A stretch of 7,726 nucleotides of DNA from Alphaproteobacteria bacterium. Its GTDB lineage: Bacteria; Pseudomonadota; Alphaproteobacteria; UBA11222. The first letter of the stretch is position 1, and every line of letters starts with the position of its first letter. The DNA is taken from assembly GCA_003454415.1 (NCBI GenBank), contig DMKG01000178.1, positions 2,373-10,098 of the forward strand, in the 5' to 3' direction. Under the pieces are notes generated by a model, which worked only from the letters and a program-made list of their open reading frames with translations, made no database searches and was not told the origin of the DNA. Shown one piece after another: positions 1-6,589 of the stretch. The position numbers and the translations under genes are program-made.

Positions 1-410
1 AAGCGCGCCGCCACCGTTGCCGCGGCGACCCCATGCTGCCCCGCGCCGGTTTCCGCGATGATACGCTTCTTGCCCATGCGCCGGGCCAGCAGGATCTGTC
101 CCAGACAGTTGTTGATCTTGTGTGAACCAGTGTGGTTCAACTCATCGCGCTTAAAATAGATCTTCGCGCCGCCAAAATGCGCCGTCAGTTTTTCCGCGAA
201 ATACAACGGGCTGGGCCTTCCCGCATAATGGGTGAGAAGATCGTCCAGTTCCGCCTGAAAGGCAGGGTCCTGGCGCGCCGATCCATAGGCCGCCTCCAGA
301 TCGAGAATCAGCGGCATCAGAGTTTCGGCGACAAAGCGTCCGCCGAAGATCCCGAAGCGTCCCTCAGAGGTAGGGCCGGTGCGGAAACTATTGGGTTTCT
401 CGGCTGTCAA
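1..410 (-). CDS. trpB: Tryptophan synthase beta chain, N-terminal part (runs off the left edge)
   Basis: The beta subunit condenses indole with L-serine to make L-tryptophan, using pyridoxal phosphate, in an alpha2-beta2 complex with TrpA in the cytoplasm. The 136 residues visible begin [20 protein letters not shown] and continue through [13 protein letters not shown] (22-34), [10 protein letters not shown] (61-70) and the cofactor motif HTGSHKIN, whose Lys98 should form the Schiff base. [11 protein letters not shown] (119-129) follows. Family members are about 400 residues, so roughly two thirds is missing. The only start in frame after an upstream stop is TTG at 410-408, with an AGGA about 4 bases before it, so this start is fairly firm although TTG is uncommon. 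It lies 164 bases downstream of trpF on the same strand; trpA would be expected next, outside the window. Identity is very secure. Confidence 0.96.
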   Translation of the reverse strand, partial: MTAEKPNSFRTGPTSEGRFGIFGGRFVAETLMPLILDLEAAYGSARQDPAFQAELDDLLTHYAGRPSPLYFAEKLTAHFGGAKIYFKRDELNHTGSHKINNCLGQILLARRMGKKRIIAETGAGQHGVAAATVAAR

Positions 411-574
411 AACTTCCTATCCATTTCCAGGCCGGTTAAAATCATGGCACGGTTTATACGTTCAACTGTCGCTCACGGCTAGTCTGGCGGATTGCAAATG
501 CGCCACATAATGTGCCGGAAGCGTTATTCAGATTGTCAGGCCACTTGTCAGGCCACACAGGACTACATACGATT
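411..574 (-). other. trpF-trpB spacer
   Basis: This stretch of 164 bases separates the stop of trpF from the TTG of trpB. It holds a perfect 12-bp tandem repeat (533-556) and a short palindrome CACAT-A-ATGTG (504-514). I see no tryptophan-rich leader peptide, no hairpin with a U-tract, and no convincing -35/-10 pair. A TTGAAC on the minus strand about 70 bases before trpB has no good -10 partner. Whether trpB is co-transcribed with trpF or has its own promoter cannot be decided from this. Confidence 0.5.
533..556. repeat. 12-bp perfect tandem duplication
   Basis: TTGTCAGGCCAC occurs twice head to tail (533-544 and 545-556) with no spacer and no mismatch, just after the trpF stop codon. It lies outside coding sequence. 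It may be a replication-slippage duplication or a paired binding site; nothing else in the window repeats it. Confidence 0.85.
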
Positions 575-1285
575 CTAGTGACCTTTATGGGTCTGAAGCG
601 CGTCCCTCCCAGGCGGGTCCGTTTGACGAAGGTCAGATGCTGCCGGCAGGCGTTTTGCCCTCGCTATGAACTCACGAATTTTACCACTATCCTTGACCCC
701 GGGGGCGCTTTCGACGCCAGAGGAGACATCCACCACCCTCGCGCCGCTGATGCGAGCCGCATCCTCCAGGTTTCCGGCATTCAGGCCGCCGGAAAGCATC
801 CACGGCCTCTCCCAGTTCACCCTGCGGATCAGCGTCCAGTCAAAGGCCAGACCATTGCCCCCGGGCAGCGCACCGGGTGTTGAGGGGGGCTTGGCGTCAA
901 ACAACAGCATATCCGCCGCTTCCTGAAAGGCGATGGCGCGGGCGATATCCGTTTCTCCGCCTATGGCGACGGCCTTGATCACCGGCAGGGCGAAACATGC
1001 GCGTATCTGTGCAATGCGTTGGGGACTTTCACCGCCATGCAATTGCAGCATGTCCAGCGGCGCCTGCTGCAGTATCGCGCCGATGGCGGCGTCATCCGCA
1101 TCCACGAACACGCCAACCTTGAGGACGCCCGCAGTCAGCCCCTGTGTGAGTTCCGCAGCGCGCGCCGGCGTCACAAAACGCGGCGAGCGGTCATAGAACA
1201 TGAAACCCAGATAATCCGCGCCGGCCTCTACTGCCGCCGCAGTGGCGCGCGCATCGGTCAGACCGCAAATCTTCACTTTTATCAT
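575..1285 (-). CDS. trpF: Phosphoribosylanthranilate isomerase
   Basis: This cytoplasmic TIM-barrel enzyme converts N-(5'-phosphoribosyl)anthranilate to the 1-(2-carboxyphenylamino)-deoxyribulose phosphate, the third step from chorismate to tryptophan. The 236-residue protein starts MIKVKICGLTD, with the catalytic Cys7 in KICGLT. It shows SPRF (34-37), VFVDAD (59-64), QLHGGESP (81-88), the catalytic Asp130 in LLFDAKPP, and the phosphate-binding loops LSGGLNAGN (164-172) and VDVSSGVES (185-193). The body ends near residue 210; the remaining 25 or so residues, rich in polar and charged residues, are a tail longer than usual for the family (about 205-220). The frame extends 18 codons upstream to an ATG at 1339, but that extension (MGFNIKSPPPP...) matches nothing in the family and has no ribosome binding site. 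I therefore choose 1285. An extended -10 box lies 6 bases before this ATG, so the mRNA may be leaderless. Confidence 0.96.
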   Translation of the reverse strand: MIKVKICGLTDARATAAAVEAGADYLGFMFYDRSPRFVTPARAAELTQGLTAGVLKVGVFVDADDAAIGAILQQAPLDMLQLHGGESPQRIAQIRACFALPVIKAVAIGGETDIARAIAFQEAADMLLFDAKPPSTPGALPGGNGLAFDWTLIRRVNWERPWMLSGGLNAGNLEDAARISGARVVDVSSGVESAPGVKDSGKIREFIARAKRLPAASDLRQTDPPGRDALQTHKGH

Positions 1286-1300
1286 CTGCGCATTATAGCA
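1285..1300 (-). promoter_or_regulatory. Extended -10 promoter abutting the trpF start codon
   Basis: On the minus strand TGC-TATAAT is read from 1300 to 1292, a perfect extended -10 consensus (TGnTATAAT). Only GCGCAG separates it from the trpF ATG at 1285. Transcription normally starts 6-7 bases after the -10 box, which puts +1 on or next to the A of the ATG. No -35 match lies 16-18 bases upstream, which extended -10 promoters can do without. No Shine-Dalgarno sequence precedes the ATG. That the box is active is inference. Confidence 0.6.
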
Positions 1301-1389
1301 GATTGTCGGCGGTGGAGGAGACTTGATGTTGAAGCCCATAATGGTGGCGAAGCCTTACGGCGCGCATGCGCTCCAGACACCTGTGCAAA

Positions 1390-1411
1390 CTGAAACCGGA
1401 CAGGGTTTCAG
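1390..1411 (-). terminator. Hairpin after lapA, weak intrinsic terminator or mRNA 3' end
   Basis: CTGAAACC and GGTTTCAG form a perfect 8-bp stem around a 6-base loop, 10 bases past the lapA stop codon on the minus strand. The following bases are TTTGCACAG, so the U-tract is only three long and termination may be partial. Its position between lapA and the trpF promoter suggests it separates the sppA-ihfB-lapA transcript from trpF. Confidence 0.5.
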
Positions 1412-1421
1412 GAATATGCGG

Positions 1422-1637
1422 TTAACGTCTGGAGCGCCGGGTAATGAAGCCCCCCAGAAGAATGCCGGCAAACATGGCCGCAAAGATCAACAGATAGAGG
1501 GGGAGCTGAAACGTCCAGTCCGGGTCGGCCGGGGGAAGGGGGTCGAGACTGAGGGTCACTGTCCCGCGATTGGCGATGGCGAACAGGGACGCCGCTAAAA
1601 CCACGATGCCAAAACCTATCCAGGATATTGTTCTCAC
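1422..1637 (-). CDS. LapA-domain (DUF1049) small inner-membrane protein
   Basis: A 71-residue protein with two membrane segments (about 5-22 and 45-66) joined by a short polar stretch containing NRGTVTLSLDPLP, and ending in the basic tail TRRSRR. This layout, with the 'N..TVTLS..P' pattern after the first helix and the basic C-terminus, is that of the LapA domain family (lipopolysaccharide assembly protein A-like). In E. coli the LapA relative works with LapB in envelope assembly. Alphaproteobacterial members are short and often sit next to ihfB, as here; their function is not well settled. The start is GTG at 1637-1635, 36 bases after the ihfB stop, with GGAT a few bases upstream. Family call is firm; the specific role is inferred. 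Confidence 0.85.
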   Translation of the reverse strand: MRTISWIGFGIVVLAASLFAIANRGTVTLSLDPLPPADPDWTFQLPLYLLIFAAMFAGILLGGFITRRSRR

Positions 1638-1654
1638 GTTATCCGCCCGGGCTG

Positions 1655-1671
1655 CGCGGCAAGGCGCCGCG
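1655..1671 (-). other. GC-rich hairpin between ihfB and lapA
   Basis: CGCGGC and GCCGCG pair perfectly around a 5-base loop, only 2 bases past the ihfB stop codon and 17 bases before the lapA start. There is no U-tract, so it is not a standard terminator. It could protect the ihfB message or lower readthrough into lapA. It may also be chance in GC-rich DNA. Confidence 0.35.
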
Positions 1672-1673
1672 TC

Positions 1674-1955
1674 TTATGGCTGATTCAGCCGCTCACGCAG
1701 TTCCTTGCCGGTTTTGAAAAAGGGCACGCGCTTTTCATCGACCTTGACCGCCCCGCCCGTTCGCGGATTACGCCCGGTGCGCGCCGGGCGGGTTTTAACG
1801 GAAAACGCCCCAAAGCCCCGCAATTCGACCCGGTCGCCCCGGGACAAAGCGCCAGTGATTTCATCAAAGATCGTGTTGACGATACGCTCGATATCCCTCT
1901 GAAGCAGATGTGGATTCGCCAGCGCCAATTTCGTAATCAGTTCAGACTTGATCAT
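1674..1955 (-). CDS. ihfB: Integration host factor beta subunit
   Basis: A 93-residue nucleoid protein of the HU/IHF fold. With IHF-alpha it binds specific DNA sites in the minor groove and bends them sharply, helping recombination, replication and transcription. It starts [10 protein letters not shown], has the family core [14 protein letters not shown] (40-53), and the DNA-intercalating arm TGRNPRTG with Pro64 at its tip. It ends [17 protein letters not shown]. The motif RTGRNPRTG and the KSELI start separate it from HU and from IHF-alpha, and the length is normal. The frame stays open upstream to 2114, inside sppA, but homology begins at 1955. The best purine run (GAGGGGG) is about 13 bases from the ATG, further than usual, with an AGG at 7. 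It follows sppA by 49 bases and is probably co-transcribed with it. Confidence 0.95.
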   Translation of the reverse strand: MIKSELITKLALANPHLLQRDIERIVNTIFDEITGALSRGDRVELRGFGAFSVKTRPARTGRNPRTGGAVKVDEKRVPFFKTGKELRERLNQP

Positions 1956-2004
1956 GGTTCGGCCTGCCCCCTCAATGATCCTCAGATCGTCCCGTCCATA
2001 TTGT

Positions 2005-2925
2005 TCAAGGGTGCCAGAGAGAGACCAGACCGTCAAGGGTAAGTCTTTCAAGGTTAAGGCTTTTTCTAAAATTCCGGAAAATCGAACTATCCAGCAGCAG
2101 GCTGGCGAATTCATCCTCCTCGCCGTATTTTACAGGGTGAACCGGTAAATCTTTCGAAATATTCTTTTCCCGCTCCAGCCATTCAAGCGCCTCACGCTGT
2201 CCGCCGATCTGATCAATCAGCTTGACCTCAAGCGCCTGACGGCCGCTGTATATACGGCCATCAGCAAGTTCCAGCGCCTTTTCCCGTGTCAGGTTGCGAC
2301 GTTCCGCCACCAGATCGACGAACCAGCGATAAGAATCCTCAATCAGCGTATTCAACACCTTGCGTCCCTGATCATCCAGGGGCTCGAAGGGGGAAGGCTT
2401 GCCCTTCAGCGGACCGCGGGCGACCAGTTCCACATCCACGCCAACCTTATCCAGCAATTTGCTGATTTCGGTATTTTGAAACAGCACCCCGATAGACCCT
2501 GTGATTGTGTTGCCGCGGGCGAAGATGCGGTCAGCGCTAATGGCCGTGATGTATCCACCGGAAGCGGCGACGGATCCCATTACCGCAATGACGGGCTTTT
2601 TCTTCGCCACCTCGCGCAGCGCAAGATACAGCCCCTCCGAACCGGACGTGGTGCCGCCAGGACTATCTATGGCCACGATCAGCGCTTTGGCGTTCTTGTC
2701 TTCCGCAAGATCCAGCACCGCGCTGTCGCGCGCCTCATCATCGATGATGACGCCGGAAACCTCCAGCCTGGCGATATGCCTGGCGCCAGGCACTTTAACG
2801 TCTGCTGTGCTGACGATCATCAACGCGACCGCGCCAAGCGCCACTACGATTGCGGCAATACGCCAAAGGGAAAGCCTGCGCCGCAAGCGGCGGCGCTCCA
2901 AGATTGCATCCGGCTCAAAATTCAT
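2005..2925 (-). CDS. sppA: Signal peptide peptidase SppA, short (36K) type
   Basis: A membrane-anchored serine protease that degrades signal peptides left in the membrane after protein export. The 306-residue protein has a basic N-terminus (RRRLRRR, 11-17), one transmembrane anchor (about 21-39), and a single peptidase S49 domain. Visible motifs are [11 protein letters not shown] (87-97), [11 protein letters not shown] with the predicted nucleophile Ser122, TGSIGV (142-147), and the predicted general base Lys174 in [14 protein letters not shown]. Ser and Lys are 52 residues apart, as in Bacillus SppA. At about 300 residues it is the short type, not the doubled 67K form of E. coli. The ATG at 2925 is preceded by AGGCGGA at a good distance. 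A promoter-like pair lies just upstream, making sppA the first gene of a probable sppA-ihfB-lapA operon. Confidence 0.94.
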   Translation of the reverse strand: MNFEPDAILERRRLRRRLSLWRIAAIVVALGAVALMIVSTADVKVPGARHIARLEVSGVIIDDEARDSAVLDLAEDKNAKALIVAIDSPGGTTSGSEGLYLALREVAKKKPVIAVMGSVAASGGYITAISADRIFARGNTITGSIGVLFQNTEISKLLDKVGVDVELVARGPLKGKPSPFEPLDDQGRKVLNTLIEDSYRWFVDLVAERRNLTREKALELADGRIYSGRQALEVKLIDQIGGQREALEWLEREKNISKDLPVHPVKYGEEDEFASLLLDSSIFRNFRKSLNLERLTLDGLVSLWHP

Positions 2926-2960
2926 GGCGATCCGCCTAATTCAAATGGATTCCAGCATTG

Positions 2961-2990
2961 ATCATACGCCATAACTCCATCACCGATCAA
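2961..2990 (-). promoter_or_regulatory. Sigma70-like promoter of the sppA operon
   Basis: Read on the minus strand: TTGATC (2990-2985) as -35, an 18-base spacer, and TATGAT (2966-2961) as -10, which is 5 of 6 from consensus. The start point would be near 2954, giving a leader of about 29 bases that includes the sppA ribosome binding site. The -35 overlaps the last codons of the doubtful small frame at 2980-3204. Confidence 0.55.
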
Positions 2991-3204
2991 TGTAAGCCAG
3001 AGCTCGACGCAGACGGAAGGCCGCCCATTGGGAACGAGGCCCATCGGAGCCAATGACGGCCAGTAACTGCCGGCGGGGAAAAATACGCCCCGCACGGATA
3101 ATTTCAGCTAAATCCTGTTTCCACTTGTCCTTGGAATGTGAAATACTTTCAGTCTCAGCCGGAGTGCTGGGCAAACCGGTCCCCAATCCGGAGAGCCGGA
3201 TCAC
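2980..3204 (-). CDS. Possible small hypothetical protein (unrecognised)
   Basis: A minus-strand frame ending at TGA (2982-2980), 54 bases upstream of sppA. I do not recognise it. The last 50 or so residues read like protein, with a charged start (SKDKWKQDLAEII), then FPRRQLLAVIGSDGPRSQWA and a basic amphipathic end (FRLRRALAYIDR). The first part is low in character. I chose the GTG at 3204 because GAGGG stands 10 bases before it. An ATG at 3237 gives 85 residues but has no ribosome binding site and comes within 12 bases of the divergent transporter start. There are no membrane segments or cysteine clusters. It may be a real short gene, a remnant of a longer one whose 5' part has gone, or a chance frame in the divergent promoter region. 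Confidence 0.3.
   Translation of the reverse strand: MIRLSGLGTGLPSTPAETESISHSKDKWKQDLAEIIRAGRIFPRRQLLAVIGSDGPRSQWAAFRLRRALAYIDR
3186..3201. repeat. Perfect inverted repeat upstream of the transporter operon
   Basis: ATCCGG and CCGGAT are perfect arms around a 4-base AGAG centre, 47 bases before the first transporter ATG. As DNA it could be an operator; as RNA it is a 6-bp stem with a tetraloop in the leader. A second small palindrome, TGAAA-TAC-TTTCA, lies at 3139-3151. I found no convincing -35/-10 pair for the plus-strand operon in 2926-3248. Confidence 0.4.
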
Positions 3205-3235
3205 ATAAGCCGCACCCTCACAGGGGGCGTCATAC

Positions 3236-3245
3236 AAGGGGGAGG
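3236..3245 (+). promoter_or_regulatory. Strong ribosome binding site of the first transporter
   Basis: AAGGGGGAGG ends 3 bases before the ATG at 3249. It fixes the start and rules out the longer frame that opens at 3138, whose extra 37 residues are polar and unlike a transporter. Confidence 0.7.
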
Positions 3246-3248
3246 CCG

Positions 3249-4523
3249 ATGTACTACGGCTGGATTTTGCTTACGGCGCTTAGCGCGATCTATTTCTTTT
3301 CGGTCGGCACCATCTTCTACGGCTTCAGCGTGATCGTTCCGGAAATGATCCGGGATATGGGCTGGTCGCGTTCGGAGGCCAGTCTTGGCTTTTCCCTGTT
3401 CGGCATGGCCCTGGGGCTTTCTGGTCCTGTTGCGGCCTATCTGATAGGGCAGTTCAATGCCCGAACGGTTATGAGCACGGGCGGGCTTCTTGCCGCTACC
3501 GGCGCGTTTGCCGCTTCCTACATGAATTCCCTGGCGTATTATTATGTGCTGCTTTGTTTTATCGCCTTTGGCCTGGCTTTGTTAAGCGTCGTGCCAGGAC
3601 TGCAGCTTCTGGCGAACTGGTTTGCCCGCAAGCGCTCGCTGGCGATTGGCATATTCATGTCCATGGGCGGCGCGGGGGCTTTTTTTGCGGCGCCGGCCAT
3701 TTCAGCGCTGGTGCAGGCGACAGGGAACTGGCGGCATGCCTGGCTGGTTATGGCGGTGGCGGCGTTTTCAGGTTCGGTCATTGCGCTGATCTTTGTGCGT
3801 GACAAGCCGGAGGATAAAGGAACGGTTATTGATGGGGGCGTTCCCCTCACCACCTCGGGGGCGGCGGCCACCGCTGCTGTCCTATCGCCGAAGGTGCACC
3901 AAACGGCTGTTTCCTGGGAAGTGCGGGATGCGATCCGCTCATCTTCCTTCTGGATCATCGTTGCCGCCGCCGCCGCCGTGGTGCTGGGCCATGGCATCGT
4001 TAACAGTCAGGGCGTGCTGCATCTGCGTGATCTGGGAATATCTCCTGTGGTGGCGGCTTCCGTAATCGGAATGATTGGCATGCTTGGCGCGGGCGGGCGG
4101 TTGTTCACCGGCATTCTCGGGGATCATATCGATCCGCGTTATTTGCTGGCTTCTGGCCTGACCTTAGAACTCATAGGCATGGTATTGCTGATTTTTGCAG
4201 ATACAGTGGTAATGGCCTATGTGTTTGCCGTGATCTTTGGCGCGGGCAATGGTATGGCGATTGTGGCTAGTCCGGCTTTGGTCGCCAATTATTTCGGCAA
4301 TAAGAATTATGCGTCCCTGATCGGGATTCGCGGTGTGGTCATCACCCTGAGTACGGCGTCAGGCCCATTTCTTGCCGGCCTGACCTTCGACATGAGCGGC
4401 AGTTATACTCCTGTCTTTCTGACGTTTGCCGCCATTGCAATGATCCCTGTGATTGTTGTGCTATTCATGCGTCCGCCAGAACCCAAAGATCCGAAGGGCG
4501 TTCCCCGGCTTGCCGTTGCATAA
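3249..4523 (+). CDS. MFS transporter, OFA/monocarboxylate-like (first of a tandem pair)
   Basis: A 424-residue inner-membrane permease, with hydrophobicity fitting 12 helices in two halves of six. Features typical of the oxalate/formate and monocarboxylate branch of the major facilitator superfamily include the start YYGWILLTALSAIYFF, the GWSRSEASLGFS loop after helix 1, and NWFARKRSLAIG before helix 5. In the second half GAGGRLFTGILGDHIDPR is the motif-A-like loop, and GAGNGMAIVASPALVANYFG stands near helix 10. A hydrophilic central loop (about 180-235) contains VRDKPEDKGT and HQTAVSWEVRDA. The substrate is probably a small carboxylate or related anion, but that is inference from the family. 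The gene is first in a plus-strand cluster with a close paralogue 22 bases downstream and a dehydrogenase after that. Start chosen by homology with the paralogue and by the ribosome binding site. Confidence 0.88.
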   Translation: MYYGWILLTALSAIYFFSVGTIFYGFSVIVPEMIRDMGWSRSEASLGFSLFGMALGLSGPVAAYLIGQFNARTVMSTGGLLAATGAFAASYMNSLAYYYVLLCFIAFGLALLSVVPGLQLLANWFARKRSLAIGIFMSMGGAGAFFAAPAISALVQATGNWRHAWLVMAVAAFSGSVIALIFVRDKPEDKGTVIDGGVPLTTSGAAATAAVLSPKVHQTAVSWEVRDAIRSSSFWIIVAAAAAVVLGHGIVNSQGVLHLRDLGISPVVAASVIGMIGMLGAGGRLFTGILGDHIDPRYLLASGLTLELIGMVLLIFADTVVMAYVFAVIFGAGNGMAIVASPALVANYFGNKNYASLIGIRGVVITLSTASGPFLAGLTFDMSGSYTPVFLTFAAIAMIPVIVVLFMRPPEPKDPKGVPRLAVA

Positions 4524-4545
4524 AAATAAAACAAGAGAGGTCGGC

Positions 4546-5802
4546 GTGTTTTACGGATGGATCATACTGGCGGCGCTCAGCGCCATCTATTTTTTCGGCG
4601 TCGGTACGGTCGTTTACGGCTTCAGTGTCATCATTCCGGAAATCATCAAGGATATGGGCTGGTCGCGGGTTGACGCCAGTCTCGGATTTTCCATTCTGGT
4701 GCTGGTGCTGGGTGTATCCGGCCCGGTGGCGGCCTTTTTTCTCCGCAGGCTGGGGGCGCCGAAATTGATGGGAATAGGCGGGATCATCGCCATGATCGGC
4801 GTCTTGGGCTGCTACAATATGACCTCCCTGTTTCAGTATTACCTGTTTATGGGGGCCATCGCTGTGGGCCTGGCGCTACTGGGGGGCGTCGCCTGCACCC
4901 ACACCATCACCAACTGGTTTGCGCGCAAGCGCGCGCTGGCGCTGGGTGTTTTCATGTCCATGGGTGGATTGGGCGCGTTTTTCGCTGCGCCTGTCATTTC
5001 CCTGCTGGTTCAATCGACCGGTAACTGGCGTAATGCCTGGCTGGCGATGGCGGCGGCGACGCTGATCGGAAGCGTTGTCGCGGTTCTGTTCGTTCGCGAC
5101 AAGCCAGAAGACATGGGAACTTTCATGGATGGCGTTGATCCCTCACTTAATAGTGGCGCTACCGCCGCTCCTTCCCGCGTCCACCAGACCACGGTTTCCT
5201 GGGAGGTGAAGGATGCGGTGCTGACCATGCCTTTCTGGATTACGGTGCTGGCCGCCGCGCTTGCCGTTTTCGGATTTTTTGTCGTCAACAGCCAGGGGGT
5301 TCTGCACCTGAGCGACAAGGGCATATCTCCCATCACCGCGGCTTCCGCCATTGGCATTATCGGCATGTTCGGCGCGGGCGGGCGTCTGCTTACCGGCGTT
5401 CTGGGCGACCGGCTCGATCCGCGTTATCTGCTCTCCTTCGGTCTGGCGCTGGAGCTTGTGGCGATCGTCCTTCTTATCTACGCCAACAATGAACTTCTAA
5501 CTTACGCCTGCGCGGTTATCCTGGGGGCCGGTAATGGCATGGCGATTGTCGCCAGCCCGGCGCTGGTGGCGAATTATTATGGGCATAAGAACTATGCCAG
5601 CCTCATTGGCATTCATGGGATGGTCGTAATCGTCGTTGGTTCGTCCGGGCCCATCGTCGCTGCGCATGTGTTTGAATCTATTGGCAGTTATACACCCGTA
5701 TTTCTTTCCTTCGCTGCAGTGGCGATGCTGCCGGTAATCATCACCCTCTGGATGCGTCCGCCTGTCCTGAGAGGTTTGACGGTGCAGACTGTAAACACAT
5801 AA
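4546..5802 (+). CDS. MFS transporter, OFA/monocarboxylate-like (second of a tandem pair)
   Basis: A 418-residue 12-helix permease that aligns end to end with the gene before it. Counted by eye, about three quarters of positions match over the first 49 residues and over the segment GVLHLSDKGIS...YASLIGI; similarity is lower elsewhere. Shared blocks are YGWIILAALSAIYFF, GWSRVDASLGFS, NWFARKR, FMSMGGLGAFFAAP, the GDRLDPRYLL loop and GAGNGMAIVASPALVANY. It differs most in helices 2-4 (for example ACTHTITNWF against PGLQLLANWF) and in the last 20 residues, which is where a change of substrate could lie. The start is GTG at 4546, set by homology and by GAGAGG 5 bases upstream; the longer frame from 4453 lies inside the first transporter. 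The 22-base gap implies co-transcription. Family firm, substrate unknown. Confidence 0.88.
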   Translation: MFYGWIILAALSAIYFFGVGTVVYGFSVIIPEIIKDMGWSRVDASLGFSILVLVLGVSGPVAAFFLRRLGAPKLMGIGGIIAMIGVLGCYNMTSLFQYYLFMGAIAVGLALLGGVACTHTITNWFARKRALALGVFMSMGGLGAFFAAPVISLLVQSTGNWRNAWLAMAAATLIGSVVAVLFVRDKPEDMGTFMDGVDPSLNSGATAAPSRVHQTTVSWEVKDAVLTMPFWITVLAAALAVFGFFVVNSQGVLHLSDKGISPITAASAIGIIGMFGAGGRLLTGVLGDRLDPRYLLSFGLALELVAIVLLIYANNELLTYACAVILGAGNGMAIVASPALVANYYGHKNYASLIGIHGMVVIVVGSSGPIVAAHVFESIGSYTPVFLSFAAVAMLPVIITLWMRPPVLRGLTVQTVNT

Positions 5803-5816
5803 CCGAGGTGTTGGGT

Positions 5817-6581
5817 ATGTCGCTTTTTGATTTGACGGGAAAGGTCGGCATCGTCACCGGCGCCACAAAGGGGATCGGCGAAGCGATCGCCTGGCGGCTG
5901 GCGGAGCATGGCGCCAAAGTCGTGATTTCCAGCCGTAAGATGGACGCCTGTGAACGGGTTGCGGCTGCGATCAACGCAAAATACCCGGATGCCGCCATTC
6001 CGGTCGCCTGTAATATCGGCCATAAGGATCAGTTGCAGAATCTTGTGGACCAGACCATGGCGAAATGGGGCAAGGTAACCACGCTGGTCTGCAATGCTGC
6101 GGTGAATCCGCATTTCGGCTCCATGCTGGATATTCCGGATGATGCGTTCGAGCGGATCATGAAATCCAATATCCTGTCCAACCAGTGGCTGTGCAATATG
6201 GTGCTGCCGCAGATGATTGAGCGCCGCGACGGCACGATCACGATCATTTCTTCCATTGGCGGGCATCATGGCAATGCGGTGATTGGCGCCTATTGTATTT
6301 CCAAAGCGGCGGACATGCAGCTGGCGCGCAATATCGCCCTGGAGTTTGGGGAGTATAATATCCGCGCCAACGCCGTTGCCCCAGGACTTGTGAAGACCGA
6401 CTTCGCCAAGGCTTTATGGAGCGACCCCAAGATCCTCGAGGACTCGGTCTCCGGCTCTACCCTTAAAAGAATTGGCGCGCCGGATGAGATTGCGGGGGCG
6501 GTGGTGTTTCTCGCTTCCGCGGCGGGGGCTTTTGTCAGCGGCCAGACCATCAATGTGGATGGGGGCGCTACGGCGTTCTAA
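5817..6581 (+). CDS. Short-chain dehydrogenase/reductase, DHRS4-like
   Basis: A 254-residue classical SDR, cytoplasmic, oxidising an alcohol or reducing a carbonyl with NAD(P)H. It has the dinucleotide motif TGATKGIG (14-21), NAA (93-95), and the catalytic set Asn118, Ser146, Tyr159 and Lys163 (YCISK), all present. Arg40 in VVISSRKM, after the second strand, favours NADPH. The stretches NAAVNPHFGS and NIRANAVAPGLVKTDFAKALW closely resemble DHRS4-type carbonyl reductases (human DHRS4 has NAAVNPFFGS and NIRVNCLAPGLIKTSFSRMLW, from memory). It ends NVDGGATAF, without the peroxisomal tail. The ATG at 5817 has GAGG 8 bases before it; a GTG at 5808 in frame is the alternative. It starts 14 bases after the second transporter, so it is probably co-transcribed and acts on what the transporters carry. 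The true substrate is unknown. Confidence 0.92.
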   Translation: MSLFDLTGKVGIVTGATKGIGEAIAWRLAEHGAKVVISSRKMDACERVAAAINAKYPDAAIPVACNIGHKDQLQNLVDQTMAKWGKVTTLVCNAAVNPHFGSMLDIPDDAFERIMKSNILSNQWLCNMVLPQMIERRDGTITIISSIGGHHGNAVIGAYCISKAADMQLARNIALEFGEYNIRANAVAPGLVKTDFAKALWSDPKILEDSVSGSTLKRIGAPDEIAGAVVFLASAAGAFVSGQTINVDGGATAF

Positions 6582-6589
6582 GGCGTCAT

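Noticed and set aside
132..482. Plus-strand 116-codon frame
   Set aside because: It is the antisense shadow of trpB, whose protein matches the family along its whole visible length.
411..574. Tryptophan attenuator or leader peptide before trpB
   Set aside because: No run of Trp codons, and no pair of competing hairpins ending in a U-tract.
1326..1598. Plus-strand frame with a good ribosome-binding-like GGAGGAG just before its ATG
   Set aside because: It runs antisense through the LapA-domain gene, has low-complexity polar composition and no family features.
1956..2114. N-terminal extension of ihfB
   Set aside because: It overlaps the end of sppA and has no IHF/HU similarity; the family start MIKSELI is at 1955.
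3073..3093. Inverted repeat GCGGGG...CCCCGC
   Set aside because: GC-rich arms with a 9-base centre inside a possible coding frame; explained as well by Arg/Gly/Pro codons as by a structure.
3138..3248. N-terminal extension of the first transporter
   Set aside because: The extra 37 residues are polar and basic, unlike a permease; the paralogue and the ribosome binding site both place the start at 3249.
4453..4545. N-terminal extension of the second transporter
   Set aside because: It lies inside the first transporter gene in another frame; GAGAGG and homology fix the GTG at 4546.
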